Source: Bacteroidota bacterium
GTDB taxonomy: Bacteria > Bacteroidota > Bacteroidia > Chitinophagales > Chitinophagaceae
Assembly (NCBI GenBank): GCA_013289175.1
Contig: JABDAN010000007.1
Location: forward strand, 1-64,000
Direction of reading: 5' to 3'
DNA: 64,000 nucleotides
The number at the start of each line of letters is the position of its first letter. Within the stretch, counting starts at the first letter, position 1. Below, piece by piece: positions 1-9,247 of this stretch. A model generated the notes under the pieces. That model made no database searches. It had not been told where the DNA came from and was given only the letters and a program-made list of their open reading frames with translations. The translations under genes and the position numbers were made by a program.

Positions 1-2023
1 AATCGCGTCCACCGTTTATCAATTGTCCGGGGCGGTGGAAGAAATGAAAAAGGTATCAACAGACGAGAACCTGATCAAAGAAATCAACTTGCATCTTACC
101 AAGCTGGAAGAGCAGCTAACACCCGTCAGCCGGAAGCTGATCCGTCACTGGCCCGAAAAAATAAAATCCTATGAGGCGGATGAATACGTATACCGGGTAA
201 GGGATGAGGAAATCAGACAGCCCCTGTTTACGGTTTCGCTCTCCGGCACCAGGATCCCGAAATTGTTGTTGCCAAAATATAAAGACTGGGGAGATATTCT
301 TCGCTGGCAGGCACAGGAAAACGTACCAGGTTCCTTTCCCTTTACTGCAGGATCCTTTCCGCTGAAGCGGGAAACAGAAGATCCCACCCGGATGTTTGCA
401 GGCGAGGGTTCACCGGAAAGAACCAACAAAAGATTTCACTACCTGTCGGCCTCACAGGTTTATAAAAGACTCAGCACGGCTTTTGACTCCGTTACACTCT
501 ATGGAGAAGATCCCGATCCCCGACCCGATATATATGGTAAGGTGGGCAACAGCGGCGTCAGTGTCTGTACGGTGGATGACGCCAAAAAATTATATAGTGG
601 ATTTGACCTCTGCGATCCGAAAACGAGCGTGAGCATGACGATCAACGGACCGGCACCGGTGATTCTTGCTTTTTTTCTCCATGCCGCCATTGACCAGACC
701 TCGGAGAAATATATCACCGAAAAAGGGTTATGGAATGAAGTCAATCAAAAACTGCTGACAAAATTTAAGGACGGCAAGACTCCGCGTTATCAGGACGCTG
801 AATCATCCGGATTACCACCGCAGCACAACGGCCTAGGTTTGAAACTCCTGGGTATCAGTGGAGCGGATGTATTGCCCGCGGAGATTTATCAGCAATTGAA
901 ATCAAAAACACTTTATCAGGTACGAGGAACCGTTCAGGCTGATATTCTCAAAGAAGACCAGGCACAAAACACCTGCATCTTTTCAACTGAATTCGCCCTG
1001 AAGATGATGGGAGATGTACAGCAATATTTCCTGGAAAACCAGGTGCGCAATTTTTACAGCGTTTCTATTTCCGGATATCATATTGCAGAAGCGGGCGCCA
1101 ACCCCATTACCCAACTGGCCTTTACCTTGGCCAATGGATTTACTTATGTAGAATATTATCTGAGCCGATCGATGCCGGTGGACGCCTTTGCTCCCAACCT
1201 CTCTTTCTTTTTCAGCAACGGCATGGACCCGGAATACAGTGTCATCGGCCGGGTAGCCCGAAGGATCTGGGCCAAGGCCATGAAGTACAAATACAAGGCG
1301 AACAAAAGAAGCCAGATCCTGAAATATCATATTCAGACCAGCGGACGCAGCCTGCATGCGCAGGAAATTGATTTCAACGATATCCGGACCACCCTCCAGG
1401 CACTCTATGCGATTTACGACAACTGCAATTCACTGCATACGAATGCATACGATGAAGCCATCACCACCCCGACGGAAGAAAGTGTCCGGCGGGCCATGGC
1501 CATCCAGCTCATCATCAACCGCGAACTGGGCACAGCAAAAACAGAAAACTTTATTCAGGGTTCTTTTCTCATCGAAGAACTGACGGATCTGGTGGAAGAA
1601 GCCGTACTAAAAGAATTTGACCGGCTGACACAAAGAGGGGGTGTACTCGGTGCCATGGAACGCATGTATCAGCGCAATAAAATCCAGGAAGAAAGCATGA
1701 TCTATGAAAGCCGCAAACACAGCGGGGAACTTCCGATTGTGGGCGTGAACACTTTTCTGAAGGAAGGTGGATCGAAAACCGTACTGCCCAACGAAATCAT
1801 CCGCAGTACCACCGAAGAAAAGGAATGGCAGATATCCAATCTTCGTCGTTTCAGGGAAATAAACTGGGATAAATCTGTATCGAGCCTACAGGAGTTAAAA
1901 CAAGTCGCCGTTCAAAACGGAAATATTTTCGCGGCGCTGATGGAAACCGTAAAATATTGCAGTCTGGGTGAAATCACCCATGCGCTCTATGAAGTGGGTG
2001 GTCAGTATCGTCGAAATATGTAG
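1..2023 (+). CDS. icmF: Fused isobutyryl-CoA mutase, mutase part (5' end outside window)
   Basis: Adenosylcobalamin-dependent mutase that interconverts isobutyryl-CoA and butyryl-CoA by carbon-skeleton rearrangement in the cytoplasm. The frame is open to the left edge, so the TTG at 23 is not a real start; the visible part is about 670 residues. It carries the substrate-binding TIM-barrel signatures [31 protein letters not shown] and [11 protein letters not shown], then [20 protein letters not shown]. These match the IcmF branch rather than methylmalonyl-CoA mutase. IcmF proteins carry a B12-binding domain and a MeaB-like GTPase chaperone before this part, so those should lie just left of the window. 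The stop at 2021-2023 faces the CsbD-like gene. Family assignment is strong; substrate range (isobutyryl, isovaleryl or pivalyl) cannot be told. Confidence 0.88.
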   Translation, partial: IASTVYQLSGAVEEMKKVSTDENLIKEINLHLTKLEEQLTPVSRKLIRHWPEKIKSYEADEYVYRVRDEEIRQPLFTVSLSGTRIPKLLLPKYKDWGDILRWQAQENVPGSFPFTAGSFPLKRETEDPTRMFAGEGSPERTNKRFHYLSASQVYKRLSTAFDSVTLYGEDPDPRPDIYGKVGNSGVSVCTVDDAKKLYSGFDLCDPKTSVSMTINGPAPVILAFFLHAAIDQTSEKYITEKGLWNEVNQKLLTKFKDGKTPRYQDAESSGLPPQHNGLGLKLLGISGADVLPAEIYQQLKSKTLYQVRGTVQADILKEDQAQNTCIFSTEFALKMMGDVQQYFLENQVRNFYSVSISGYHIAEAGANPITQLAFTLANGFTYVEYYLSRSMPVDAFAPNLSFFFSNGMDPEYSVIGRVARRIWAKAMKYKYKANKRSQILKYHIQTSGRSLHAQEIDFNDIRTTLQALYAIYDNCNSLHTNAYDEAITTPTEESVRRAMAIQLIINRELGTAKTENFIQGSFLIEELTDLVEEAVLKEFDRLTQRGGVLGAMERMYQRNKIQEESMIYESRKHSGELPIVGVNTFLKEGGSKTVLPNEIIRSTTEEKEWQISNLRRFREINWDKSVSSLQELKQVAVQNGNIFAALMETVKYCSLGEITHALYEVGGQYRRNM

Positions 2024-2074
2024 GACGGGTGGTGACGGAAAGGCAGATCCCGTTCATATTTTATGCTTCGCCCT

Positions 2075-2287
2075 TTATCCGGCCATCGATTTGTTGACAT
2101 CCAGACTTTCCAGCCAACCCCTCACCTGTTCTTTGTCCTTATGAAGTATGGACGCCAACCGGGTACAGAGTTCATCTTCCCTTCCCGGACTGTATTCAAG
2201 ATCCTGATCGGTGATTTCGACATGGGTTTCTTTTATTTTTTCTTTCAGGGATTCCCAGGATGAATGAAAATGAAGTTTTTTTTCCAT
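2075..2287 (-). CDS. CsbD-like small stress protein
   Basis: Small soluble protein of 70 residues. The pattern W-E-S-L-K-E-K-I near the N-terminus, the central DQDLEYSPGREDELCTRLASI and the Q-V-R-G-W-L-E-S-L end fit the CsbD fold, whose members are general stress proteins of unknown biochemical role. It lies 9 bp downstream of the small membrane protein gene on the same strand, so the two are probably co-transcribed, possibly with the Nei-like gene further upstream. The match is by pattern only and is moderately sure. Confidence 0.6.
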   Translation of the reverse strand: MEKKLHFHSSWESLKEKIKETHVEITDQDLEYSPGREDELCTRLASILHKDKEQVRGWLESLDVNKSMAG

Positions 2288-2296
2288 GGTATCTCA

Positions 2297-2500
2297 TTAA
2301 CTCCGGTTGGCAATATCTCGGGTGCTTCTGATCAGACCAATACCGGCAAAAAAGAAAACCAATCCCAAAATACCATATACAACGATGGAACGGATGCTGT
2401 AATTGGAATTGGTATTTCCTTGTACAAAATTATAGGCGGCCAAAATAAGGCCGGCAATGCCCAGTACGGTGAGAATTACCCCAAATATTCTTTTTTCCAT
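2297..2500 (-). CDS. Small two-helix membrane protein
   Basis: A 67-residue protein with two hydrophobic helices (about residues 5-24 and 39-58), separated by a short polar loop containing QGNTNSN, and a short basic tail. No function can be read from it. Similar tiny membrane proteins occur next to CsbD-like stress genes in this phylum, and the 9 bp gap to the CsbD-like gene supports a joint stress-related unit. The start ATG at 2500 is preceded by 68 bp after the Nei-like stop. Confidence 0.65.
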   Translation of the reverse strand: MEKRIFGVILTVLGIAGLILAAYNFVQGNTNSNYSIRSIVVYGILGLVFFFAGIGLIRSTRDIANRS

Positions 2501-2568
2501 AATGTTATTTTAAGCGGTTCCGGGTTGTCTATGCAAAGAATGTGCCCTGCCGTCCATCCGCCTAGACT

Positions 2569-3300
2569 TCAACAATATAAGATCTGGCAGGTCTCGCAGA
2601 AAAAACTGCGCCTTTTCGTCACGCCCAGATGCACTCGTTGGACGGGCGAACCATCGCGCGGACAGATTTTTTTGTTGTATACCAGCCAGTGTTTTTTCAA
2701 GACAAAATCTCTTTTCCATTTTAAGAAATCAAGACTGTAGTCCCTGGCTTCTTTTATCAGTTTTGATTTTAGCGGCCGAGGCAGCTTACCCACCCGTGAT
2801 TGAGGATGGAGGCGGATCCGGAACAACACTTCATTTTTGATGATATTACCCACGCCAGAAAAAATTTTCTGATCCAGCAACGCATCACAAACATAGGCAT
2901 CGGGTATCGATTTGAGTTTTGCAGCGGCTTTGCGCGGACTCCAGGACGCACTCAATACATCAGCGCTGAAATCATAAAGCTCCTCCAGGGGTTCTTCCAG
3001 GATCCGAAGGGAAACTGTATAGAAATTAATTTCTCCCTTTTTCAAGACTAGCGATAGACGTAGCGGGGTAGATTTTCTTTCATTGATCAGGTAAGTTCCA
3101 AACATGAGAAAATGAATCCGAAGCGTGAAATGGTCAAAACACAAGAGTAGGTGTTTGCCCCAGGTCCGGATGTCCCGGATGGTCTGATTTTTCATCCTCT
3201 TTATTTCAATCCGGCTGTTGCCGTGGACAGCCGTTATTTTTTTGCCGATGAAAGGCGTAAGTGATTCTCTGACTAAAAAAATAGACGGTCCTTCAGGCAT
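2569..3300 (-). CDS. Formamidopyrimidine-DNA glycosylase / endonuclease VIII-like protein
   Basis: Base-excision repair DNA glycosylase/AP lyase of the Fpg/Nei family, 243 residues (slightly short for the family). The N-terminus is M-P-E-G-P, giving the catalytic Pro2 and Glu3; MPEGP is more Nei-like than the MPELP of Fpg. The helix-two-turn-helix lies around DALLDQKIFSGVGNIIKNEVLFR. The C-terminal zinc finger is unusual: the second pair is CETC, but the first reads C-P-R-D instead of C-x-x-C, and the protein ends in an extra Cys. The finger may therefore bind zinc differently. Which lesion it prefers cannot be read from the sequence. Confidence 0.85.
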   Translation of the reverse strand: MPEGPSIFLVRESLTPFIGKKITAVHGNSRIEIKRMKNQTIRDIRTWGKHLLLCFDHFTLRIHFLMFGTYLINERKSTPLRLSLVLKKGEINFYTVSLRILEEPLEELYDFSADVLSASWSPRKAAAKLKSIPDAYVCDALLDQKIFSGVGNIIKNEVLFRIRLHPQSRVGKLPRPLKSKLIKEARDYSLDFLKWKRDFVLKKHWLVYNKKICPRDGSPVQRVHLGVTKRRSFFCETCQILYC

Positions 3301-3388
3301 ATTTTTCTAAATCCCATTCAAATCGTCGGCCAGGGGAGGGTGAAAACAAACTGCGCTCTGAGGGGCCAGCCATTCAGCCCCAAGCCCT

Positions 3389-3396
3389 TATTTTTG
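3389..3396 (+). promoter_or_regulatory. -7 promoter box of the amidase gene
   Basis: TATTTTTG is an exact match to the Bacteroidota -7 consensus TAnnTTTG and ends 4 nt before the ATG at 3401. No clear -33 TTG was seen. The spacing would give a leaderless or nearly leaderless mRNA. Confidence 0.5.
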
Positions 3397-3400
3397 TTGA

Positions 3401-4204
3401 ATGATAAAAAGGGTGATTTTTTTTCTATCGGTGTGTTTGGTAGCCTGCAGCCACGATCCTTACCGGGCATCCAACAAAGAATATAAAAGAGAGGTGAAGA
3501 CCTTGGGTCAGGTGATCGAGGACCAGCCGGCCAATTATTTTCCCCAGCAGGATGCACGCTGGATCGGCGCGGTGAATTTCGATCTGCGTAAACCCGATTT
3601 TGTCATCATCCATCATACCGCTCAGAACGGATGCCCCGAAACCCTGCACACTTTTGCGATAAAAAAATCCCAGGTGAGCGCGCACTATGTCATCTGTAAA
3701 GACGGAACGGTGTACCACATGCTCAACGACTACCTGCGTGCCTGGCAGGCCGGCGCCAGCAAATGGGGAAACAATGCTGACATCAATTCATCGAGCATCG
3801 GAATCGAACTTGACAACAACGGATTTGAATATTTTACCGATCCGCAAATTAACAGCCTTCTGGTCCTGCTGGATTCCCTTAAAACCCGCTACAAGATCCC
3901 GCAGGAAAACTTCATTGGTCATGGCGATGTTGCGCCGGGAAGAAAAGTAGATCCCAACTGGCGCTTCCCCTGGAAGCTCCTGGCCGATCACGGATTTGGT
4001 CTCTGGTACGGGGACACCAGCCAGGTAAAAGTCCCGGCGGGCTTTTATGATTTGCAGGCCCTGCGGGTCATTGGATATAATATCAAAGACACAACCGCAG
4101 CCATTGCTGCTTTCCGCAGACACTGGTTGCAGGATTCCACCTACCGGGCTTTCGACAGTGCGTCGGAAAAGATCCTGTATAATCTTTATTTGCGATACCA
4201 ATAA
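3401..4204 (+). CDS. N-acetylmuramoyl-L-alanine amidase, AmiD/AmpD type lipoprotein
   Basis: Zinc amidase (Amidase_2 fold) that cleaves the bond between N-acetylmuramic acid and L-alanine in peptidoglycan or its anhydro fragments. The 267-residue protein begins with a lipoprotein signal (lipobox L-V-A-C, Cys16), placing it in the periplasm on a membrane as for AmiD. Likely zinc ligands are a His of FVIIHH (71/72), His174 in GHGD and Asp184 in KVDPNW; the 10-residue spacing of the last two matches AmiD. A C-terminal helical segment of about 70 residues resembles the peptidoglycan-binding tail of AmiD. A bidirectional terminator follows immediately. Substrate choice (intact wall or anhydro-muropeptide) is unknown. 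Confidence 0.85.
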   Translation: MIKRVIFFLSVCLVACSHDPYRASNKEYKREVKTLGQVIEDQPANYFPQQDARWIGAVNFDLRKPDFVIIHHTAQNGCPETLHTFAIKKSQVSAHYVICKDGTVYHMLNDYLRAWQAGASKWGNNADINSSSIGIELDNNGFEYFTDPQINSLLVLLDSLKTRYKIPQENFIGHGDVAPGRKVDPNWRFPWKLLADHGFGLWYGDTSQVKVPAGFYDLQALRVIGYNIKDTTAAIAAFRRHWLQDSTYRAFDSASEKILYNLYLRYQ

Positions 4205-4229
4205 AAAAACCACCGTTGGGTGGTTTTTT
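4203..4229. terminator. Bidirectional rho-independent terminator
   Basis: ACCACC and GGTGGT arms around a short loop, flanked by A-runs on the left and T-runs on the right, form a long hairpin reading as a terminator on both strands. It lies between the convergent amidase and DJ-1/PfpI genes, touching the amidase stop codon. Confidence 0.85.
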
Positions 4230-4267
4230 TTCACGATAGTCTCACGATATATATAAGACGGGCCGGA

Positions 4268-4831
4268 TTAAAAAATCGGAGAATGCATGATATTGCTTTC
4301 TTCGATTTCTTCTATCAGTCTTTTGTTGAATGCTTTTAAGTCCTGCGGACTGCGGCTGGTCGTCAGGCCGTTGTCGGTAACCACTTCCACATCCATCCAG
4401 TGCGCCCCCGCATTTTCCAGGTCAGAACGAATAGAAGGGAAGGAGGTGAGATTTTTCCCGCGCAATAAACCCGTTTCAATGAGCAACTGGGGACCATGAC
4501 AAATGGCTGCCACCGGTTTACTTTCTTCTAAAAATTGTTGAGCAAAATCCACACAATCCGGATTGATGCGCATTCGATCGGGATTGAGTACACCGCCTGG
4601 AATAAATAATGCATCGTAGTCGTCTACGTTTGCATCCTCCAATTGTACATCAACCGGTATTTCGATGGTCCAGTGATCATGCTTCCAAGCCTTCACACTG
4701 TATTTCTGCGGCGAGATAATATCTACAGAAGCGCCCGCTTCCTGTAAGGCCTTCAGTGGGCTGGTTAATTCAACCTCTTCAAAACCATTCTCGGTGAGGA
4801 TGGCAACTTTCTTACCACTTAACGTTCCCAT
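4268..4831 (-). CDS. DJ-1/PfpI family protein (class I glutamine amidotransferase-like)
   Basis: A 187-residue cytoplasmic protein of the PfpI/YhbO/DJ-1 family, whose members are reported as proteases or as glyoxalases/deglycases acting on methylglyoxal adducts. The nucleophile is Cys111 in A-I-C-H-G-P, with His112 next to it and Glu19 in GFEEVE, the usual triad partners. The C-terminus has the family signature LTTSRSPQDLKAF. Length is typical. The gene stands alone on the minus strand and converges on the amidase gene across the shared terminator; the upstream gene is divergent. The enzymatic activity is not settled for the family. Confidence 0.85.
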   Translation of the reverse strand: MGTLSGKKVAILTENGFEEVELTSPLKALQEAGASVDIISPQKYSVKAWKHDHWTIEIPVDVQLEDANVDDYDALFIPGGVLNPDRMRINPDCVDFAQQFLEESKPVAAICHGPQLLIETGLLRGKNLTSFPSIRSDLENAGAHWMDVEVVTDNGLTTSRSPQDLKAFNKRLIEEIEESNIMHSPIF

Positions 4832-4948
4832 GGCTGCTTATTTAGAAATATGAAATAAATTATCCATTGATAAACTTCAAAAACAATACCAATCGTCCGT
4901 AGACTCAAAGGTCATTCCACAACTAATCCGTAATTTTAGGTTTACTTT

Positions 4949-7609
4949 ATGACCATTGAGCAGAAACGACTCATCGTAAATTCTTTTAAAAAGATTCCAC
5001 TCGAACAGTGGGGACCCTACTTGAGCGAACGCCAATGGGGAACCGTCAGAGAAGATTATGGTCCCTATGGGGACGCCTGGAACTATTTCCCCTACGACCA
5101 CGCGCATTGCCGCAAATACCAATGGGGTGAGGACGGACTGGCAGGTATCTCAGATTTTTTTCAGAACCTCTGTTTCGCCATCGCCTTGTGGAACGGGAAA
5201 GATGAGGTTTTAAAAGAAAGACTTTTTGGGCTCGGGAATAACCAGGGCAATCACGGAGAAGACGTGAAGGAACTATATTATCATCTCGATAATATCCCGA
5301 CTCATTTTTACATGGAATACCTGTACAAATATCCCCAGCAGGCATTCCCTTATCAGCAACTCATTCTGGAAAACCGGCTCCGTTCCAAGCATGAACCGGA
5401 ATATGAAATTCTGGATACCGGTGTTTTTGATGACGACGAATATTTCGATGTGCTGGTGACTTATGCCAAACAAAATTCCAGCGATATATTTATCCGGATC
5501 GATATTACCAACCGCTTTCACAAAGCCGCTGACATCACCCTGCTTCCCACCCTTTGGTTTTATAATAAATGGACGGAAGAAAAGGAAGTGAAGCCTGAAA
5601 TCAGCCTGCACCACAAAAATTCAGTGAAAGCTTCCCATCCCAGGCTGGGAGATTACTATTTATATTTTCAGACGCCTAAGGAAAAGTGGTTTACCGAAAA
5701 TGAGACCAACCTGGAAAAAGTGATCGGCGTTCCAAACAAGACACCCTTTGTCAAAGATGCTTTTCATACGGCGCTGATCAAAGGCCAACACCTGGATGCG
5801 CTGAAAAAGAAAAAAAGCGGCACTAAATTTTCACCTGTATATAAAATGCGCTTGGAAGGGGGAAAGTCCGAAAGCATCTACCTGAGGCTGTCCGCAAAAA
5901 TGATTGCCAACCCATTTACCCTGGGGTTCAAGAAAATTTTTGAGGTCCGCAAACAGGAAGCCAATGCATTTTATGAGGAAATCCTGGACCCGGCCACCCC
6001 TGCAGAATTAAAAATGCTGCAAAGACAGGCTTTGTCCGGCCTTCTGTGGAGTAAACAGTATTATCATTTTGATGTGGAAAGATGGCTGACGTCCACCGAC
6101 GGCATCACCCCCGTCAATGAAGGGAAAAAATTCGGTCGCAACCACGACTGGAAACACCTCAAAAACCAGGACATCATCGCCATGCCCGACAAATGGGAAT
6201 ATCCCTGGTATGCAGCCTGGGATATGGCATTTCAGTGTATTCCCATGGCCATGGTCGATTCCTCCTTTGCCAAAAATCAACTGCTGCTCATCATGCGCGA
6301 GTGGTACATGAAACCCGACGGACAGCTGCCCGCCTATGAGTGGAATTTCAGTGATGTCAATCCGCCGGTGCAGGCATGGGCTGCCCTGGCAGTTTACCGG
6401 CTGGAAGGAGAGAAATCAGGGAACTATGACATTGATTTTCTCAAAAGAATATTTCAAAAACTCCTGATCAATTTTACCTGGTGGATCAACCGCAAAGACA
6501 CCAACGGCAACAATATGTTTGAAGGCGGGTTCCTTGGCCTGGACAATATCGGTGTATTTAACCGGAGCAGTGAACTGCCCGGCCAGATGCAGCTGGAACA
6601 GGCAGACGGAACCAGCTGGATGGGGATGTATGCCCTCAATTTACTGGACATGGCCCTGGAGATTGCCATGAAGGATATCACTTTTGAAGACACCGCCACA
6701 AAATTCTTTGAACAGTTCGTGCTGATTGCAGAAGCGTTGAATGAACAGGGTATGTGGAACGAAGAAGACCGGTTTTTTTATGATACCCTGGCCATTTCCG
6801 GATCCGCTCCCCTGCAACTGCGTATCCACTCCATCGTCGGCATCACCACCCTGTTTGCGGTGTCCATCATAGAAAAGAAGAAACTCGATAAGCTGTCTGA
6901 CTTTCAGAAAAGAATTACCTGGTTTGAAAATTATCGCCTGAAAAATAAAAAATTCTGGCCCAATGAGGAAAAGACCGATGGAAAATCCATCCTGCTTTCA
7001 CTCATTCCCCGCGAACGACTCGTGAGCCTGCTGGTCCGTTTGCTCAACGAAGATGAATTTTTATCTCCGGGAGGCATCCGCGCCCTTTCCAAATACCACG
7101 AAAAAAATCCCTATTCTGTCCGGATCGACCACATTGATTATACGATCCAGTATGATCCGGGAGATTCCACTTCTAGTCTGTTCGGAGGCAATTCTAACTG
7201 GCGCGGACCGGTATGGATGCCCATCAACTACATCATCATCCAGTCCATTCGTAAGTACGGTTTATACTATGGGGATTCTTTACAAGTAGAATGTCCCGTG
7301 GGTTCCGGCGTATTGATGAACCTGGAGGATGTGGCAGATTTTCTCACCCAGCGGGTGATCACTTTATTCCAGCCCGATGTTTCAGGCAATGTACCCCAAT
7401 ACGGCAAATACAATTGGTTTTACCAGCAACCCGGAAATGAACACCTGCACCTTTTTTATGAATATTTTCACGGCGACAACGGCATGGGCCTGGGTGCCTG
7501 CCATCAAACCGGATGGACGGCCCTGGTGGCCGAACTGATTGCCGCCCATCAGAAAAGTGTTTTGAAACGCGAAACAAAAGAAAAAAAGGAAGCCACGGTG
7601 GTTGAATAG
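4949..7609 (+). CDS. GH63-like glucosidase (MGH1-type (alpha/alpha)6 glycoside hydrolase)
   Basis: Large (886-residue) glycosidase related to the GH63/mannosylglycerate hydrolase-like group; such genes are commonly annotated as glucosidase in Bacteroidota. An N-terminal beta-sandwich-like part (to about residue 330) precedes an (alpha/alpha)6 barrel with landmarks PWYAAWDMAF, LPAYEWNFSDVNPPVQAWAA, GGNSNWRGPVWMPINY and a final GACHQTGWTALVAELI. No signal peptide is visible, so it is probably cytoplasmic and acts on a small soluble sugar or glycoside. Acidic catalytic residues are likely within the AWDMAF and late CHQTGWT/HGDNG regions, but cannot be assigned surely. TAATTTTA at 4931-4938 is a near-match -7 box. 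The next gene follows by 23 bp on the same strand. Confidence 0.8.
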   Translation: MTIEQKRLIVNSFKKIPLEQWGPYLSERQWGTVREDYGPYGDAWNYFPYDHAHCRKYQWGEDGLAGISDFFQNLCFAIALWNGKDEVLKERLFGLGNNQGNHGEDVKELYYHLDNIPTHFYMEYLYKYPQQAFPYQQLILENRLRSKHEPEYEILDTGVFDDDEYFDVLVTYAKQNSSDIFIRIDITNRFHKAADITLLPTLWFYNKWTEEKEVKPEISLHHKNSVKASHPRLGDYYLYFQTPKEKWFTENETNLEKVIGVPNKTPFVKDAFHTALIKGQHLDALKKKKSGTKFSPVYKMRLEGGKSESIYLRLSAKMIANPFTLGFKKIFEVRKQEANAFYEEILDPATPAELKMLQRQALSGLLWSKQYYHFDVERWLTSTDGITPVNEGKKFGRNHDWKHLKNQDIIAMPDKWEYPWYAAWDMAFQCIPMAMVDSSFAKNQLLLIMREWYMKPDGQLPAYEWNFSDVNPPVQAWAALAVYRLEGEKSGNYDIDFLKRIFQKLLINFTWWINRKDTNGNNMFEGGFLGLDNIGVFNRSSELPGQMQLEQADGTSWMGMYALNLLDMALEIAMKDITFEDTATKFFEQFVLIAEALNEQGMWNEEDRFFYDTLAISGSAPLQLRIHSIVGITTLFAVSIIEKKKLDKLSDFQKRITWFENYRLKNKKFWPNEEKTDGKSILLSLIPRERLVSLLVRLLNEDEFLSPGGIRALSKYHEKNPYSVRIDHIDYTIQYDPGDSTSSLFGGNSNWRGPVWMPINYIIIQSIRKYGLYYGDSLQVECPVGSGVLMNLEDVADFLTQRVITLFQPDVSGNVPQYGKYNWFYQQPGNEHLHLFYEYFHGDNGMGLGACHQTGWTALVAELIAAHQKSVLKRETKEKKEATVVE

Positions 7610-7632
7610 GTTTTTGTAGTTTCACGACCGAT

Positions 7633-9084
7633 ATGGATCAGATCACTAAGGATATCAGCGACCTGTTTACCAGCTTTCATTCCGCGCCCATCCTTTCCAT
7701 TCTTAAGATACCCCAGTCGGGCAGCATCCGGATTTACTACCGCATCAAGACGGCCAGCCAGTCCTTTATTGCCACCTATGGTATCAATATCAAGGAGAAC
7801 CAGAGTTTTATCCAGTTCAGCCGGCATTTTAAAGCCATCCACTGTCCGGTACCGGAAATCCTGGCCGTCAACCGGGAAGGGACCCTTTATATCCAGGAGG
7901 ATTTCGGCGACGTTTCGCTCATGAACCGGCTTGAGCAATCCGGATACACCGATGAAGTCTATGACCTGTTTAGAAAAAGCCTGAAGGAACTGGCCCATCT
8001 GCAAATTCAGGGAGACAAAGGACTGGACTATGAAAACTGGACCTTGACATCCAGTGAATTTGGAAAGCAGGCGATCTTGAGTGACCTGCTCTATTTCAAG
8101 TATTATTTTCTGGATACCCTTCAGCTGCCTTATGACAAGGAGAAGCTGATAGACAACTTCGAAAACTTTTCTTCCGAGCTCAGCCAAGCCAACCACAGTT
8201 ATTTTATGTTTCGTGATTTCCAGAGCCGGAATATCCTGGTGGAAGACCAGACCGTCCATTTCATCGACTATCAGGGAGGCATGAAAGGAGCCCTGCAATA
8301 CGATGTGGCCTCCATGCTCTGGCAGGCAAAAGCAGAATTGAGTGAGGCCTGGAAACATGGTTTACTGGAATATTATATGGACTGTGTGGAAGAAGAACTG
8401 GGATCCCCGTTTAACAAAAAACAATTTGTAAAACAGTATCAGGGATATGTGCTCATCCGGCTTATGCAGGTGCTGGGCGCCTACGGCTTTCGGGGATTGT
8501 TTGAACGCAAAGCACATTTTCTAGTCAGCATACCCCTTGGACTGAAAAATCTCCGGTCTTTTCTTCTGCAATACCCCATGAGTGATCAGGTGCCGGAATT
8601 TCAACGGGTTTTAAATCTGATTGTGGAAGATCAGATCATCGCCCGTTTTATACCCGCCCGCGCTGGGGAAGACACGCCACTCGTGGTCCACATCAACAGT
8701 TTCTCTTACCGTCAATCCATTCCAGCCGATACCAGTGACAATGGCGGCGGTTTTGTCTTTGACTGCCGGTCGATCGATAATCCGGGGAGGATCAAAGAGT
8801 TTAAGTCGCAGACAGGCCGGGACAAGGCGGTGAAGGATTTTCTGGAACAACAGACCAAGATGCCCGAATACCTCAACAGTGTCTTTGACTTGGTGGATAT
8901 CTCGGTCGAAGAATATATTCACCGAGGATTCGAAAGCCTGATGGTGAATTTTGGTTGCACCGGTGGCCAACACCGCAGTGTGTATGCAGCAGATTCACTC
9001 GCACGCCATTTGAAAAACAAATTCGGTGTCAGGATCGATCTTCACCATATTGTCCAGGAGTCAAAGCATTGGAAAAACGATTGA
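7633..9084 (+). CDS. AmgK-like amino-sugar kinase fused to a RapZ C-terminal domain
   Basis: Two-domain protein of 483 residues. Residues about 1-325 form an aminoglycoside-phosphotransferase-like kinase resembling AmgK (anomeric MurNAc/GlcNAc kinase): the catalytic loop is FRDFQSRNIL (Asp195, Asn200) and the metal-binding Asp212 lies in FIDYQGG. Residues about 335-483 match the C-terminal domain of RapZ, with GCTGGQHRS at 441-449. In E. coli RapZ this domain binds glucosamine-6-phosphate and RNA; the usual RapZ N-terminal P-loop domain is absent here and the kinase takes its place. It lies 23 bp after the glucosidase gene and converges on a MurU-like gene, which supports a role in cell-wall sugar recycling. 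Substrate and regulatory role are inferred. Confidence 0.8.
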   Translation: MDQITKDISDLFTSFHSAPILSILKIPQSGSIRIYYRIKTASQSFIATYGINIKENQSFIQFSRHFKAIHCPVPEILAVNREGTLYIQEDFGDVSLMNRLEQSGYTDEVYDLFRKSLKELAHLQIQGDKGLDYENWTLTSSEFGKQAILSDLLYFKYYFLDTLQLPYDKEKLIDNFENFSSELSQANHSYFMFRDFQSRNILVEDQTVHFIDYQGGMKGALQYDVASMLWQAKAELSEAWKHGLLEYYMDCVEEELGSPFNKKQFVKQYQGYVLIRLMQVLGAYGFRGLFERKAHFLVSIPLGLKNLRSFLLQYPMSDQVPEFQRVLNLIVEDQIIARFIPARAGEDTPLVVHINSFSYRQSIPADTSDNGGGFVFDCRSIDNPGRIKEFKSQTGRDKAVKDFLEQQTKMPEYLNSVFDLVDISVEEYIHRGFESLMVNFGCTGGQHRSVYAADSLARHLKNKFGVRIDLHHIVQESKHWKND

Positions 9085-9247
9085 TGCCATCCCTTCTCAC
9101 CGGATCCCCTGAAATTTTAAAAAAGATTTGCAGCAACGACCAACAAACGGGCGATCAGCAGTCATATTCATTTTGTGAGGCTCCCAGAGATTTCAAACAG
9201 CCTGCTTTCTTCTCGCGTTTCTTTTAAGTACCTGATCTTTCCTGCTT

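Noticed and set aside
7549-8358. Minus-strand open frame of about 269 codons
   Set aside because: Antisense to the kinase half of the kinase-RapZ gene, with no recognisable motif.
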